This document shows, one piece after another, positions 29,395 to 39,519 of a stretch of 64,000 bases of DNA. Made by a program: the position numbers and the translations under genes. The DNA lies in NCBI RefSeq assembly GCF_003254665.1, contig NZ_QHGY01000004.1, forward strand, positions 186,001-250,000, read 5' to 3'. The stretch's first letter is position 1. The number at the start of each line of letters is the position of its first letter. Source of the DNA: Billgrantia lactosivorans. GTDB taxonomy: Bacteria > Pseudomonadota > Gammaproteobacteria > Pseudomonadales > Halomonadaceae. The notes under the pieces are model-generated. The model was not told where the DNA came from. It did not search any database and saw nothing but the letters and a program-made list of their open reading frames with translations.

Positions 29395-30106
29395 GGTGAA
29401 AGATGTCCCCAGTGGTCTGGTAAGAGAGTGTCACGCGCGCCTCGCCCGCTGGCGTTCCCGCCCCGTCGGCCTGGCCGGCACGCTGCTGCTCATGCTGTGG
29501 CTGGCGGCCTCGCCCGTCCCGGCCGACGAGCGGCCGGTGCTGCTGGTGATGGGCGACAGCCTGAGCACCGCCTACGGCATCGAGCGCGAAGCCGGCTGGG
29601 TCAGCCTGCTCGAGGAGCGGCTGGAGGGCCGCGCCCGCGTGGTCAACGCCAGCATCAGCGGCGAGACCAGCAGCGGCGGTGCCAGCCGCTTTCCCGAGCT
29701 AATCGGACAGCACGAGCCCGACATCGTTCTGCTCGAGCTGGGCGGCAACGACGGCCTGCGCGGCCTGCCGCCGGGCCAGCTCGAGACCAACCTGGCCGGC
29801 ATGATCGAGGCCAGCCAGGAGACCGGTGCCGAGGTGCTGCTGCTCGGCATCGACATCCCGCCCAACTACGGTCCGGCCTACCGCCGTGCCTTCTCCGAGG
29901 TCTTCACGCGGCTGGCCGATACCTACGATACGCCACTGGTGCCCTTCCTGCTCGAGGGCGTGGCGCTGGAGGAGGGCCTGATGCAGGACGACGGCATCCA
30001 CCCCACCGACGACGCCCAGCCGATCATCCTCGACAACGTCTGGCCGGCGCTCGAGCCGCTGCTGGAGAACAATGGCGCGGAACTCGCCGAATCCGCTCAC
30101 GACTGA
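29393..30106 (+). CDS. tesA: Arylesterase / lysophospholipase, SGNH hydrolase (TesA)
   Basis: A 237-residue secreted or periplasmic GDSL esterase, acting on acyl-CoA, lysophospholipids or aryl esters. A signal peptide (PVGLAGTLLLMLWLAASPVPA) is followed by block I VMGDSLS with catalytic S56, block III GGNDGLRG and block V DGIHPT with the Asp-His pair. GAGGAG lies six bases before the ATG at 29393, which strongly supports this start. The start overlaps that of divergent ybbA by two bases. The C-terminus overlaps the converging EamA gene by 10 bases. Confidence 0.94.
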   Translation: MVKDVPSGLVRECHARLARWRSRPVGLAGTLLLMLWLAASPVPADERPVLLVMGDSLSTAYGIEREAGWVSLLEERLEGRARVVNASISGETSSGGASRFPELIGQHEPDIVLLELGGNDGLRGLPPGQLETNLAGMIEASQETGAEVLLLGIDIPPNYGPAYRRAFSEVFTRLADTYDTPLVPFLLEGVALEEGLMQDDGIHPTDDAQPIILDNVWPALEPLLENNGAELAESAHD

Positions 30107-31017
30107 TCCGCCGCGCTCGGGTTCTTCTGCCACTGCTGCAGGCCGAGTCCACCGAGGATCAGCACCAGCCCGACCAGGGTGGAGGCCAGGATCGGCTCGC
30201 CCACCACCATGTGGAGCAGCAGCAGCGACACCGGCGGCGACAGGAAGATCAGGTTGGAGACCCGGGCCGTGCGCGACACCCGATGCATGGCCAGTTGCCA
30301 CAGCACGAAGGCGATCCCCATCTCGAACAGGCCGACGTAGACACCGGCCCCCACCGCCGCCCAGCCGGGCCAGGCGAAGCCCGGGCCGAACAGCATCAGC
30401 AGCGTGAGCACCGGCAGGCCGACGCCGAAGTTCTGCCACTGGGCGACCAGCGGCGGCCGCCGGTCGCGCACGTTGAGCAGCCAGTAGAGCGCCCACAGCA
30501 GGGTCGAGGCCAGCGCCAGCCCCACCCCCAGCGGGTCGGCGAAGGCCACGTCGAAGACCTGGCCGCGGGTGGCGATCACCCACACGCCCGAGTAGGCGAT
30601 CAGGCCCGCCAACACGTCGACCCGCGTCAGCCGCTGGCCCAGGATGGGCACCGCGAGGAACGCCATGGCCAGCGCCCAGGTATAGTTGAGCGCCATGGCC
30701 TCCTGACCGGGCAGCCGGTCGTAGGCCCCGAACAGCACCAGGTAGTAGGCCACCGGATTCATCAGCCCGGCCCAGGCGGCGGTGCGCCAGCCTCGGCGCA
30801 ATGCCGCGCCCAGCAAGCCCTGGCGGATCACCAGCCCTCCCATCAGCAGCCACGACACCAGCGACGCCAGCCACATCAGCTCGAGCGGCGACATCTGGCC
30901 CAGCGCCACCTTGAAGGCGGTGGCCACGGTCGACCACAGCGCCACCGCGCCCAGGCCGAAGAGAATCGCCTGGCGGTCCTGGCGGGGCACCGCTGCGCTC
31001 GCCGCCTCCGCCCTCAT
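30097..31017 (-). CDS. EamA/DMT family transporter
   Basis: A 306-residue inner-membrane protein with about ten helices in two EamA repeats (GAVALWSTVATAFKVALGQMSPLELMWLASL and LASTLLWALYWLLNVRD). Such proteins usually export metabolites or amino acids; the substrate is not deducible. The ATG at 31017 overlaps the stop codon of the SelT-like gene by four bases, so the two are translated together. The stop overlaps the 3' end of tesA. Confidence 0.92.
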   Translation of the reverse strand: MRAEAASAAVPRQDRQAILFGLGAVALWSTVATAFKVALGQMSPLELMWLASLVSWLLMGGLVIRQGLLGAALRRGWRTAAWAGLMNPVAYYLVLFGAYDRLPGQEAMALNYTWALAMAFLAVPILGQRLTRVDVLAGLIAYSGVWVIATRGQVFDVAFADPLGVGLALASTLLWALYWLLNVRDRRPPLVAQWQNFGVGLPVLTLLMLFGPGFAWPGWAAVGAGVYVGLFEMGIAFVLWQLAMHRVSRTARVSNLIFLSPPVSLLLLHMVVGEPILASTLVGLVLILGGLGLQQWQKNPSAADQS

Positions 31018-31283
31018 CGGTCGATGTGCCCCAGGTCGCGGTCGGGCGCCAGGCGGTCGCGTACCCGCCGCTTGAGCTGCTTGCTGTCGGGGAAGCCACC
31101 GTCGCGCTTGCGCTCCCACAGCGACTCGTCGTCGTAGAAGATCTCGAAATAGCCCCCGTGGGAGGGCACCAGGGCCACCTCCTCCAGCTCCTCGCCGAAG
31201 GTCGAGAGCAGCTCCTGGGCCAGCCAGGCGCTGCGCAGCAGCCACTGGCACTGGGTACAGTAATGGATGCGGATACGTGACAT
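31014..31283 (-). CDS. SelT/SelW/SelH family redox protein (Cys form)
   Basis: An 89-residue thioredoxin-like protein with C9-T-Q-C12 near the N-terminus, where eukaryotic relatives carry CxxU. IHYCTQCQWLLRSAWLAQELLSTF and HGGYFEIFYDDESLWERKRDGGFPD are typical of the Rdx family. A redox role is likely but no partner is known. The ATG at 31283 is preferred to one seven codons upstream, since the protein then begins right at the first strand. It is coupled to the EamA gene. Confidence 0.9.
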   Translation of the reverse strand: MSRIRIHYCTQCQWLLRSAWLAQELLSTFGEELEEVALVPSHGGYFEIFYDDESLWERKRDGGFPDSKQLKRRVRDRLAPDRDLGHIDR

Positions 31284-31314
31284 GGGGGCACCGTGTCGCA
31301 ACAATGAAAACCCG

Positions 31315-32655
31315 ATGATAGCAGCCCAGGAGCCCGAATTGGCCGAGCGCGAGATCAGCCAGACGCGTCTCTATGAATGGCTTACCGGCGACGAGGACAG
31401 TCGCCTGTGCCAGGACATCGCCGACGACGCCTGCCAGGAGCAGCCGCGAAACTTCTTTCTCCACCTGTTCGCCGCGCTGGGCAACAAGCTGGCCGACGAG
31501 CTCTCGAGCGCGCGGCTGGTGCTGCCCTGGCTGCTCGGGGTGATCGGCGCCCCGCTGTGGATGGTCGGGCTGCTGGTGCCGATTCGCGAGGCGGGTGCCC
31601 TGCTCCCGCAGCTGTTCGTCGCCGGCTTCATCCGGCTCAAGCCCCGGCGCAAGTGGGCCTGGGTGGCGGGCGGCTGCCTGCAGGCACTCGCCGCCGCGCT
31701 GCTGGCCCTGCTCGCGCTGTTCGGCCAGGGCGGACCCGGCGGCGCCCTGGTGCTGGCGACGCTGGTGGCGCTGTCGCTGGCCCGGGGGATCTCCTCCATC
31801 GCCACCAAGGACGTGCTGGGCAAGACCATCGCCAAGGGCCGCCGCGGCAACCTGATGGGCTGGAGCGGCAGCGTCGCCGGCGCCGTCACCCTGATCGCCG
31901 GCGGCGTGCTGATGCTGTTCGAGGAGCGCCCGGGCGAGCTGGCCCTGGCGACGCTTCTGGGCGTGGCGGCCCTCGGCTGGGCACTCAACGCCCTGTGCGC
32001 GGCACGCATCGCGGAGGTACCGGGCGCGGTGGAGGGCGGCGAGAACGCCTGGCGCAGCCTCCGGCTGGGGCTGCGCCTGCTGCGCGACGACCGCGATTTC
32101 CTGCACTTCAACCTGTCGCGCTCGCTACTGCTGGCGAGCGCCCTGGCGCTGCCCTACGTGGCGCTGCTCGGCCAGCAGCAGAGCGGCACCGAACTGGGCG
32201 GCCTGGGGGTGATGATCGTGGTGTCGGGGCTCGCCGGGATGGTGGCGAGCCCGATATGGGGCAAGCGCTCCGACGCCTCGAGCCGCCGCGTGCTGCGCGA
32301 CACCGGCCTGGGCGCCGCCGCCGGCTGCCTGCTCGCCGCCGTCATCGCCTGGCTGCCCGGCGCCTGGAGCGCCAGCGTCTGGCCCTACGCGGCGGCCTAT
32401 GCCCTGCTCACCATTGTGCACGCCGGGGTGCGCCTGGGCCGCAAGACCTACCTGGTCGATATGGCGGGCCAGGACCGGCGTGCGCTCTACGTGGCATTGT
32501 CCAATACTCTCACCGGCGCCATGATGCTGCTGGTGGGTGGGGCAACGGGCCTGCTGGCCCAGTGGCTGGGTAGCGACGGGCTGCTGGTGGCCCTGGCCGT
32601 CATGGCGCTGGCCGCCGCCGTCTCAGCCGCGCGCCTGCCGGAAGTCGAACGATAG
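31315..32655 (+). CDS. MFS transporter
   Basis: A 446-residue membrane protein with about 12 helices. A charged 60-residue cytoplasmic N-terminal part (with DDACQEQPRNFFLHL) precedes the first helix. It shows MFS-like features such as GFIRLKPRRKWAWVAGG and SPIWGKRSDASSRR. The substrate is unknown. The start is uncertain: the ATG at 31315 lacks a good ribosome site and lies only 31 bases from the divergent SelT-like gene; an upstream in-frame ATG exists at 31267. Confidence 0.87.
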   Translation: MIAAQEPELAEREISQTRLYEWLTGDEDSRLCQDIADDACQEQPRNFFLHLFAALGNKLADELSSARLVLPWLLGVIGAPLWMVGLLVPIREAGALLPQLFVAGFIRLKPRRKWAWVAGGCLQALAAALLALLALFGQGGPGGALVLATLVALSLARGISSIATKDVLGKTIAKGRRGNLMGWSGSVAGAVTLIAGGVLMLFEERPGELALATLLGVAALGWALNALCAARIAEVPGAVEGGENAWRSLRLGLRLLRDDRDFLHFNLSRSLLLASALALPYVALLGQQQSGTELGGLGVMIVVSGLAGMVASPIWGKRSDASSRRVLRDTGLGAAAGCLLAAVIAWLPGAWSASVWPYAAAYALLTIVHAGVRLGRKTYLVDMAGQDRRALYVALSNTLTGAMMLLVGGATGLLAQWLGSDGLLVALAVMALAAAVSAARLPEVER

Positions 32656-32758
32656 CGGGCCGCCGGTGCGCGTGGGCGTTGTCAACGTGGCGCGGGCTGG
32701 CCATGATGTAGCATAGTGACATCGCGTTACCGCCAAGTCCCAGCCAGGAATACCTTGA

Positions 32759-33196
32759 ATGAAACGCGCCCCATTGATCAGCCCGGAACTGCTCGAGCGC
32801 ATCGTCGATGCCTCGGAGGATGGTATCGTGGTCGCCGAACAGGAAGGTGACGAGAACATCCTCATCTACGTCAACCAGGGCTTCGAGCGGCTCACCGGCT
32901 ACAGCACCGACGAAATCCTCTACCAGGACTGCCGCTTCCTGCAGGGGCAGGATCGCGACCAGCCCGCGCTGGTCAATATCCGCAAGGCCCTCAGCGAGGG
33001 GCGCCCGTGCCGCGAAGTCCTGCGCAACTACCGCAAGGACGGCACCATGTTCTGGAATGAGCTGTCGATCACGCCGGTCTTCGATGCCGACGACAACCTG
33101 ACCTACTACATCGGCGTGCAGAAGGATGTCACGGAACGCGTCGAGGCCCAGATGGAGCTGGAACGTCTCAAGCGCGAACGCGGGATCACCCGCTAG
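32759..33196 (+). CDS. Short LOV (light, oxygen, voltage) blue-light receptor
   Basis: A 145-residue single-domain protein. The FMN-adduct motif is YQDCRFLQGQDRDQ, with photoactive C58 in the place of the LOV motif GxNCRFLQ. N90 and N100 (NYRKDGTMFWNELSI) and Q121 (GVQKDVT) match flavin-contacting residues. Short helices flank the PAS core and no effector domain follows. The whole chain closely resembles the Pseudomonas putida short LOV proteins PpSB1/PpSB2. Compared with PpSB1, the arginine corresponding to R61 is kept (R66) and that corresponding to R66 is leucine (L71), which may speed dark recovery. Neighbours give no output partner. Confidence 0.93.
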   Translation: MKRAPLISPELLERIVDASEDGIVVAEQEGDENILIYVNQGFERLTGYSTDEILYQDCRFLQGQDRDQPALVNIRKALSEGRPCREVLRNYRKDGTMFWNELSITPVFDADDNLTYYIGVQKDVTERVEAQMELERLKRERGITR

Positions 33197-33230
33197 GTCT
33201 CGAGTGGCGCAAAAAAATTGCCGCAGGGAC

Positions 33231-33259
33231 TTGCCCTCGGCTCCTCCCGGATATATATA
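33231..33259 (+). promoter_or_regulatory. Candidate sigma-70 promoter of the PA3496-like gene
   Basis: TTGCCC (33231-33236) is followed after 17 bases by TATATA (33254-33259). It implies a 5' leader of over 100 bases before the ATG at 33378; the leader contains small inverted repeats (such as GTCCGTCGCTTCGGAC). Confidence 0.5.
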
Positions 33260-33377
33260 GCCGTCAGGTACCGACCATCGGTGCCGATGGCGCTTCAGGT
33301 CCGTCGCTTCGGACGCGAAGCGGATGTGCGACACGTCGATCGCCGAGCGGTCGACACCGGGCCATGGGAGGATTCAC

Positions 33378-33599
33378 ATGAGCCATGAACCCCTTGTCAA
33401 CGACACTCACGACGACGACCAGGACTTTCTCGAAGCGGTGAACGACGACGAGTACGTTCGCCCCCGCGCCTCCAGCCGCGCCGACACCCTGCGTGCCCGA
33501 CGCCGCGTCGAGGCGCTGCTGGAAGAGCGACGCCTGCAGCGCGCCATCGAAGACGACTGGATGCTGCTCGGCGAAGAGGAGGAAGAGGAGGAGGAGTAG
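33378..33599 (+). CDS. PA3496-like small protein with acidic tail
   Basis: A 73-residue hydrophilic protein. The middle has RARRRVEALLEERRLQRAIEDDWMLL, a basic-acidic helix typical of the PA3496 family, described as putative envelope integrity proteins in pseudomonads. The C-terminus is a run of eight glutamates. GGGAGG seven bases before the ATG fixes the start. A single promoter precedes it and a palindrome follows. The molecular function is not known. Confidence 0.85.
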   Translation: MSHEPLVNDTHDDDQDFLEAVNDDEYVRPRASSRADTLRARRRVEALLEERRLQRAIEDDWMLLGEEEEEEEE

Positions 33600-33617
33600 T
33601 CTCCCTCTCCCCTCGGT

Positions 33618-33641
33618 ACGAGGCATCCGCGGATGCCTCGT
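33618..33641. terminator. 24-bp perfect palindrome between the PA3496-like gene and ettA
   Basis: An uninterrupted inverted repeat starting ACGAGGCATCC lies about 20 bases after the stop codon. It probably forms a terminator-like hairpin, though no T-run follows on the plus strand. It could alternatively be a protein-binding palindrome. Confidence 0.4.
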
Positions 33642-33768
33642 GTCGCCAGCCACGCCATGGTTCCCCGCCCGAGTCTCCCGCATGGCGGCAGGTATCGCAG
33701 CGCTGGCCTTTGCCCGGCACGGCCACTATCATCGGGGCCACTGAAACCCTCAACTCCAGTGGAATTCC

Positions 33769-35430
<1,662 letters not shown>

Positions 35431-35442
35431 GGGGGACCAAGC

Positions 35443-35471
35443 AAGAGGCCTCGCCATTGGCGAGGCCTCTT
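35443..35471. terminator. Hairpin terminator between ettA and DUF1328 gene
   Basis: AAGAGGCCTCGCC (35443-35455) pairs perfectly with GGCGAGGCCTCTT (35459-35471) around a 3-base loop. It separates two convergent genes and probably ends both. Confidence 0.75.
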
Positions 35472-35504
35472 GTCATTGTGCCCCACTCACCGCATCGGAG
35501 CAGG

Positions 35505-35663
35505 TCACGGCCGTCGACCGGTGACCAGCGAGACGATGAACAGCACGATGAACAGGAAGAACAGGATCTGGGCGATGGTGGTGGCCGCCCCGGCGATACC
35601 GGAGAACCCCAGCACACCGGCGATGATCGCAATGATCAGGAACAGCATGGCATTGCCGAGCAT
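35505..35663 (-). CDS. DUF1328 small membrane protein (YtjA-like)
   Basis: A 52-residue, almost wholly hydrophobic protein beginning [20 protein letters not shown] and ending VSLVTGRRP, with two transmembrane helices. This is the DUF1328/YtjA family; members are small inner-membrane proteins, often stress induced, of unknown function. AAGGAGGT just before the ATG at 35663 gives strong support despite the small size. It lies convergent to ettA behind a shared terminator. Confidence 0.92.
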   Translation of the reverse strand: MLGNAMLFLIIAIIAGVLGFSGIAGAATTIAQILFFLFIVLFIVSLVTGRRP

Positions 35664-35796
35664 AGAAACCTCCTTGGTCGTGTCATGGCGCCATCCTTCG
35701 GCACCGCGTCCATGTCTCCCTTAGCGTTGCGTGAGCCCGGCGCAGCGTCAAGTTACAGAGGGTGAGTCGATGTAACTCGCACTCGTCCCGCCGCCC

Positions 35797-36711
35797 TCAA
35801 TAGAGGCCCGGCTCCCCCCGCGGGCGCGTCTTGAAGCGGCGGTGGAGCCACAGGTACTGCTCCGGATGCTTGCGTATCGCCTCCTCGATGAAGGCGTTGA
35901 TCCGCGTGGCGTCGGCCACCTCGTCGCCGCTGGGGAAATTCTCCAGCGGCGGGCGCCACTCGACGGTGTAGGTGCGCTCGTCGGGGTTGCGATGGAACAT
36001 CAGCGGCACCACCGGCGCGCCGGTCATGCGGGCGATCTTGGCGGTCAGGCGGATCGACGCCGCCTGGACGCCGAAGAACGGGGCGAACACGCTGGCGTCG
36101 CGGCCGAAGTCCTGGTCCGGCGAGTACCACACGCTGTGACCCGCCTTGAGCCGGCGCACCACCCCGCGCAGGTCGTGGCGGTCGATCGCCTCGCCGAAGA
36201 TCCGGCTGCGTGCCCGGGTCATGAAGCGATCGAACAGCGGGTTGTTGTGCGGCCGGTAGACGACGTCGGCGGGAAAGAAGAGCGAGTGCAGCGCTCCGCC
36301 GAGATCGAGGGTCGAGAAGTGGATTCCCAGGATCAGCACGCCCTTGCCCCGGGCCTGGGCTTCGGCCAGGTAGTGGGGGTTCTTGCCGGCGACGCGATGG
36401 CGCAGGTGACGGGGGTCGCGGCACCAGGCGGTGGCGGTCTCGAGAATGCCGATGCCGTTGGCGACGAAGGTCTGCTTGACCCGTTCGCTGCGCTCGCGTT
36501 CGTCGAGCTCCGGAAAGCACAGCCGCAGGTTGGTGTCGACGATATGCCGGCGGCGCGGGATCAACCGCCAGGCCAGCAGCCCGATGCCGCGCCCGATGGC
36601 GAGCTTCAGGCGCCATGGCAGCCAGGCGCCCACCCACATGGCGGCAATGGCCAGCCAGGCCGGCCAGTAGCGGGGGTGGACAAAGGAAGCGGGCCAGTTG
36701 CGCTTTGACAT
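35797..36711 (-). CDS. lpxL: Lipid A biosynthesis acyltransferase (LpxL/HtrB type)
   Basis: A 304-residue inner-membrane acyltransferase adding a secondary acyl chain to the lipid A precursor. A membrane segment lies near the N-terminus. The catalytic HX4D motif is in GIHFSTLDLGG, followed by VYRPHNNPLFD and WYSPDQDFG, typical of LpxL. The ATG at 36711 gives the usual short lead-in before FVHPRYWPAWLAIA. It follows alr by 43 bases on the same strand. LpxL is more likely than LpxM/LpxP on the motif pattern. Confidence 0.93.
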   Translation of the reverse strand: MSKRNWPASFVHPRYWPAWLAIAAMWVGAWLPWRLKLAIGRGIGLLAWRLIPRRRHIVDTNLRLCFPELDERERSERVKQTFVANGIGILETATAWCRDPRHLRHRVAGKNPHYLAEAQARGKGVLILGIHFSTLDLGGALHSLFFPADVVYRPHNNPLFDRFMTRARSRIFGEAIDRHDLRGVVRRLKAGHSVWYSPDQDFGRDASVFAPFFGVQAASIRLTAKIARMTGAPVVPLMFHRNPDERTYTVEWRPPLENFPSGDEVADATRINAFIEEAIRKHPEQYLWLHRRFKTRPRGEPGLY

Positions 36712-36754
36712 GCAGGATTCCGTTCGGCTCGTGTTGGGCGAAGACGGCCGGCGC

Positions 36755-37873
36755 TCAGGCGCGCTGCGCATGGCGTCGGGGCACTCGCGGCAGAACGCCG
36801 GTCAGCAGCGTATAGCTGATGGTGTCGCAGTGCCGGGCGACCTCGTCGACAGAGAGTACCGCGCCATGACGAGATCTTCCCCACAGCACCACCTCGGTGC
36901 CGATCTCGGCCTCGGGGATGTCGGTGACGTCCACCGTCAGCATGTCCATCGAGACCTTGCCGGCAATGGCCGAGCGCTTGCCGGCGACCAGTACCGGGGT
37001 GCCGTCGACGGCATGCCGATCATAGCCGTCGCCGTAGCCGCAGGCCACCACCGCGATGCGCGACGGCCGCGGCGCCCGCCAACGGCCGGCATAGCCCACC
37101 GGCTCGCCGGCGGCCAGGTCGCGCACGGCGATGATCTCGGAGCACAGCGTCATCACCGGCTGGAGACGGCGGCTCGCCTCGCTGGGCCGCTCCAGCGGAT
37201 CGCTGCCATACAGCATCACGCCGGGGCGGACCCAGTCGCCGTGGGCCTGCGGCCAGGCCAGGGTCGCCGGTGAATTGGCCAGGCACAGCGGCGCATCGAG
37301 TCGAACGGCCAGCGCCCTCATGCAGGCCAGCTGGCTGTCGAAATAGGCGGAATCGACCGCGTCGGCGGTGGCGAAATGGCTCATCAGCAGAAGGCCGGTG
37401 GCGCATTCCGGCGCCGCCGCCAGTCGCCTCCAGACCGACTCTGCCTGCTCGGGCGGAAAGCCCAGCCGGTGCATGCCGGAATCGATCTTGAGCCAGACCG
37501 GGATCGGCCGGGCCGGCCGGTACGCCAGCAGTGCCTTCACCTGCCATTCGCTGTGCACCGCCATCCACAGGCCCAGCGCTTCGACACGCGCCAGCTCCTG
37601 CGCCTCGAAGATGCCCTCGAGCAGCACGATCGGCGCCTCGATCCCGCCATCGCGCAGGGCTTCGGCCTCCTCCAGGCAAGCCACGGCGAAGGCCGGTGGG
37701 CGACGGTCGGCCGGCAGCGACGCCAGGGCCCTGGCGCAGGCCACGGCACCGTGGCCGTAGGCATCCGCCTTGATCACCGCCAGGGCTCGGCTGTCGCCGG
37801 CCAGTTCACGGGCCAACGCGTAGTTGTGACGCAAGGCGTCGAGATCGATATCGGCAATCAGCGGCCTGGCCAT
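36755..37873 (-). CDS. alr: Alanine racemase
   Basis: A 372-residue PLP enzyme that makes D-alanine for peptidoglycan. The PLP-binding lysine is K35 in VIKADAYGHG and the second catalytic base is Y261 in EPVGYAGRW. VWLKIDSGMHRLGF and VRPGVMLYGSDP are also diagnostic. Whether it is the biosynthetic Alr or the catabolic DadX cannot be told from sequence; no dadA lies nearby. It may be transcribed with lpxL. Confidence 0.95.
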   Translation of the reverse strand: MARPLIADIDLDALRHNYALARELAGDSRALAVIKADAYGHGAVACARALASLPADRRPPAFAVACLEEAEALRDGGIEAPIVLLEGIFEAQELARVEALGLWMAVHSEWQVKALLAYRPARPIPVWLKIDSGMHRLGFPPEQAESVWRRLAAAPECATGLLLMSHFATADAVDSAYFDSQLACMRALAVRLDAPLCLANSPATLAWPQAHGDWVRPGVMLYGSDPLERPSEASRRLQPVMTLCSEIIAVRDLAAGEPVGYAGRWRAPRPSRIAVVACGYGDGYDRHAVDGTPVLVAGKRSAIAGKVSMDMLTVDVTDIPEAEIGTEVVLWGRSRHGAVLSVDEVARHCDTISYTLLTGVLPRVPRRHAQRA

Positions 37874-37935
37874 GGCAACCTCATCACAGCGGTGAAATTA
37901 CGCAAGATTATCTTGCATCGACAGCGTCATTTCAC

Positions 37936-37961
37936 GAAGAAAACCACCGATTTCTCGGTGG
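37936..37961 (-). terminator. Terminator of the tolC-like gene
   Basis: On the minus strand CCACCGA-GAAA-TCGGTGG is directly followed by TTTTCTT, 43 bases after the stop codon at 38004: a standard intrinsic terminator. Confidence 0.8.
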
Positions 37962-38003
37962 CTTCTGGGGTATTTCACCAAAAAAACTTGTAATTTCAGC
38001 ACA

Positions 38004-39473
38004 TCAGGAAGGCGCCCGGGGACGCTCGCCGATGTTCATGACGGGGTTGTCGTTGGCCTCGTCGGGCAGTTCCAGCGATACCCGCTCCTCTTCGGAGAGC
38101 CAGGCGTTGACGGCCTGGATCGAGTCCGGACCGAGCAGCCCCGCCTGCTGCTGCAGCTGCAGCAGTCCAAGGATGTAGTCGTAGCGCGCCTCGGCATGCT
38201 CGGCGATGGCGTTGAACAGGCTCTGCTCGGCATTGAGGACGTCGACGATGTTGCGCGTGCCCACCTCGTAGCCCGAGCGCGTCGCCTCCAGGGCGCTCTG
38301 GTTGGAGACGATCGCCTGGCGCCGCGCCTCGACGGTCTCGACGTCATTGTTGACGCGGGTGAACAGCGAACGCACCTGCTGGATGGTATCGCGCCGCTGG
38401 GCCTCGAAGTCGTACTGGCTTGCCTCGAGCAGGAAACCGCTCTGGCGGATCTGCGCCTGGGTCGAGCCGCCGGTGTAGAGCGGCACGCTGGCGCGCAGGC
38501 CGACCTGACTCTCCGACTGGTGGTTGGTGCCGTCGCGGTCGCTGTCCGACCAGCCGTAGTTGGCGAAGGCCGAGAGCGTCGGCTGGCGCGCGGCGCGCGA
38601 GATGTCGACGCCGCTGCGCGCCACCTCGATGCCGGCCTCGGCCGACAGCACCAGGGGGCTGTTGTCCATGGCCAGCGCTACCCACTCCTCACGATCCGCC
38701 GGCTCGGGGCGGGCGATCGGCACCTCCTCGTCCAGCGCGTCGATACTGTCGTAACGGTGCCCGGTCAGCCGTTCCAGGGCCTCGAAGCTGACCTGCATGG
38801 CCCCTTCCGCGGCCAGGCGCTGGGCGCGGGCCAGGTCATAGGAGGCCTGGGCCTCGTGGACGTCGGTGATCGCGATCAGGCCCACCTCGAAGCGCTCCTG
38901 CGCCTGCTCCAGTTGACGCTCGATGGCGGTTTCCTGGGCGCGCCGGGCGCTCAGGACATCATGGGCACGCAGGATCTCGAAGTAGGCGTTGGCCACGTCG
39001 AAGAGCAGCTGCTGGGCTGCCGCATCGACTCCCAGCGCGTCCCGGTCGATCTCGCGCTCGGCCTGTTCCAGCTGAGCACGACGGCTCGGGTCGTAGAGCG
39101 CCTGTTCGGCATCCAGGTTCAGGCCGACGCTGTTGACTTTGTCCTCCTGCGACTCGCCCTGCTGAGGGAACGGGGCGCCCTGCTGGGCCTCGAAGGAGCT
39201 CGAGTAGACGCGCGAGTGCGCGGCCTCCCCGCCGATCGAGAGCTGCGGCAGCAGGGTGCCACGCTGCACGTCCCGAGCGGCCTCGGTAGCCCGGAAACCG
39301 GCCTGGGTGGAGGACAGTTCGGCATCGTTGGCCAGTGCATCCTGGGCGATGGTCCAGAGGTCGGCGGCCTGGGCATTGCCGAACACCAGGCAACCAACGA
39401 AAGCGGCCAGTCCGCGACGAGGAAGGCGACGTGCGAAAGGTGGGCGAAGCATGTGGTCTTTTCCCTTTTTCAT
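38004..39473 (-). CDS. tolC: TolC family outer membrane channel
   Basis: A 489-residue outer-membrane efflux channel that works with inner-membrane pumps and type I secretion systems. A signal peptide ends near FGNAQA, and the two TolC repeats follow (LSIGGEAAHSRVYSS and LSAFANYGWSDSDRDGTN; later VPLYTGGSTQAQIRQSGFLLEASQYDFEAQRRDTIQQVRSLF and GYEVGTRNIVDVLNAEQSLF). The protein is complete. The start could also be the ATG seven codons later (39452). It has a terminator on each side, so it is monocistronic; the lpcA/pump partners are not in the window. Confidence 0.93.
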   Translation of the reverse strand: MKKGKDHMLRPPFARRLPRRGLAAFVGCLVFGNAQAADLWTIAQDALANDAELSSTQAGFRATEAARDVQRGTLLPQLSIGGEAAHSRVYSSSFEAQQGAPFPQQGESQEDKVNSVGLNLDAEQALYDPSRRAQLEQAEREIDRDALGVDAAAQQLLFDVANAYFEILRAHDVLSARRAQETAIERQLEQAQERFEVGLIAITDVHEAQASYDLARAQRLAAEGAMQVSFEALERLTGHRYDSIDALDEEVPIARPEPADREEWVALAMDNSPLVLSAEAGIEVARSGVDISRAARQPTLSAFANYGWSDSDRDGTNHQSESQVGLRASVPLYTGGSTQAQIRQSGFLLEASQYDFEAQRRDTIQQVRSLFTRVNNDVETVEARRQAIVSNQSALEATRSGYEVGTRNIVDVLNAEQSLFNAIAEHAEARYDYILGLLQLQQQAGLLGPDSIQAVNAWLSEEERVSLELPDEANDNPVMNIGERPRAPS

Positions 39474-39519
39474 CCCTGCATGGTAAGGAGGCTAATGATA
39501 TCCGATCAGCATGCAGAAA

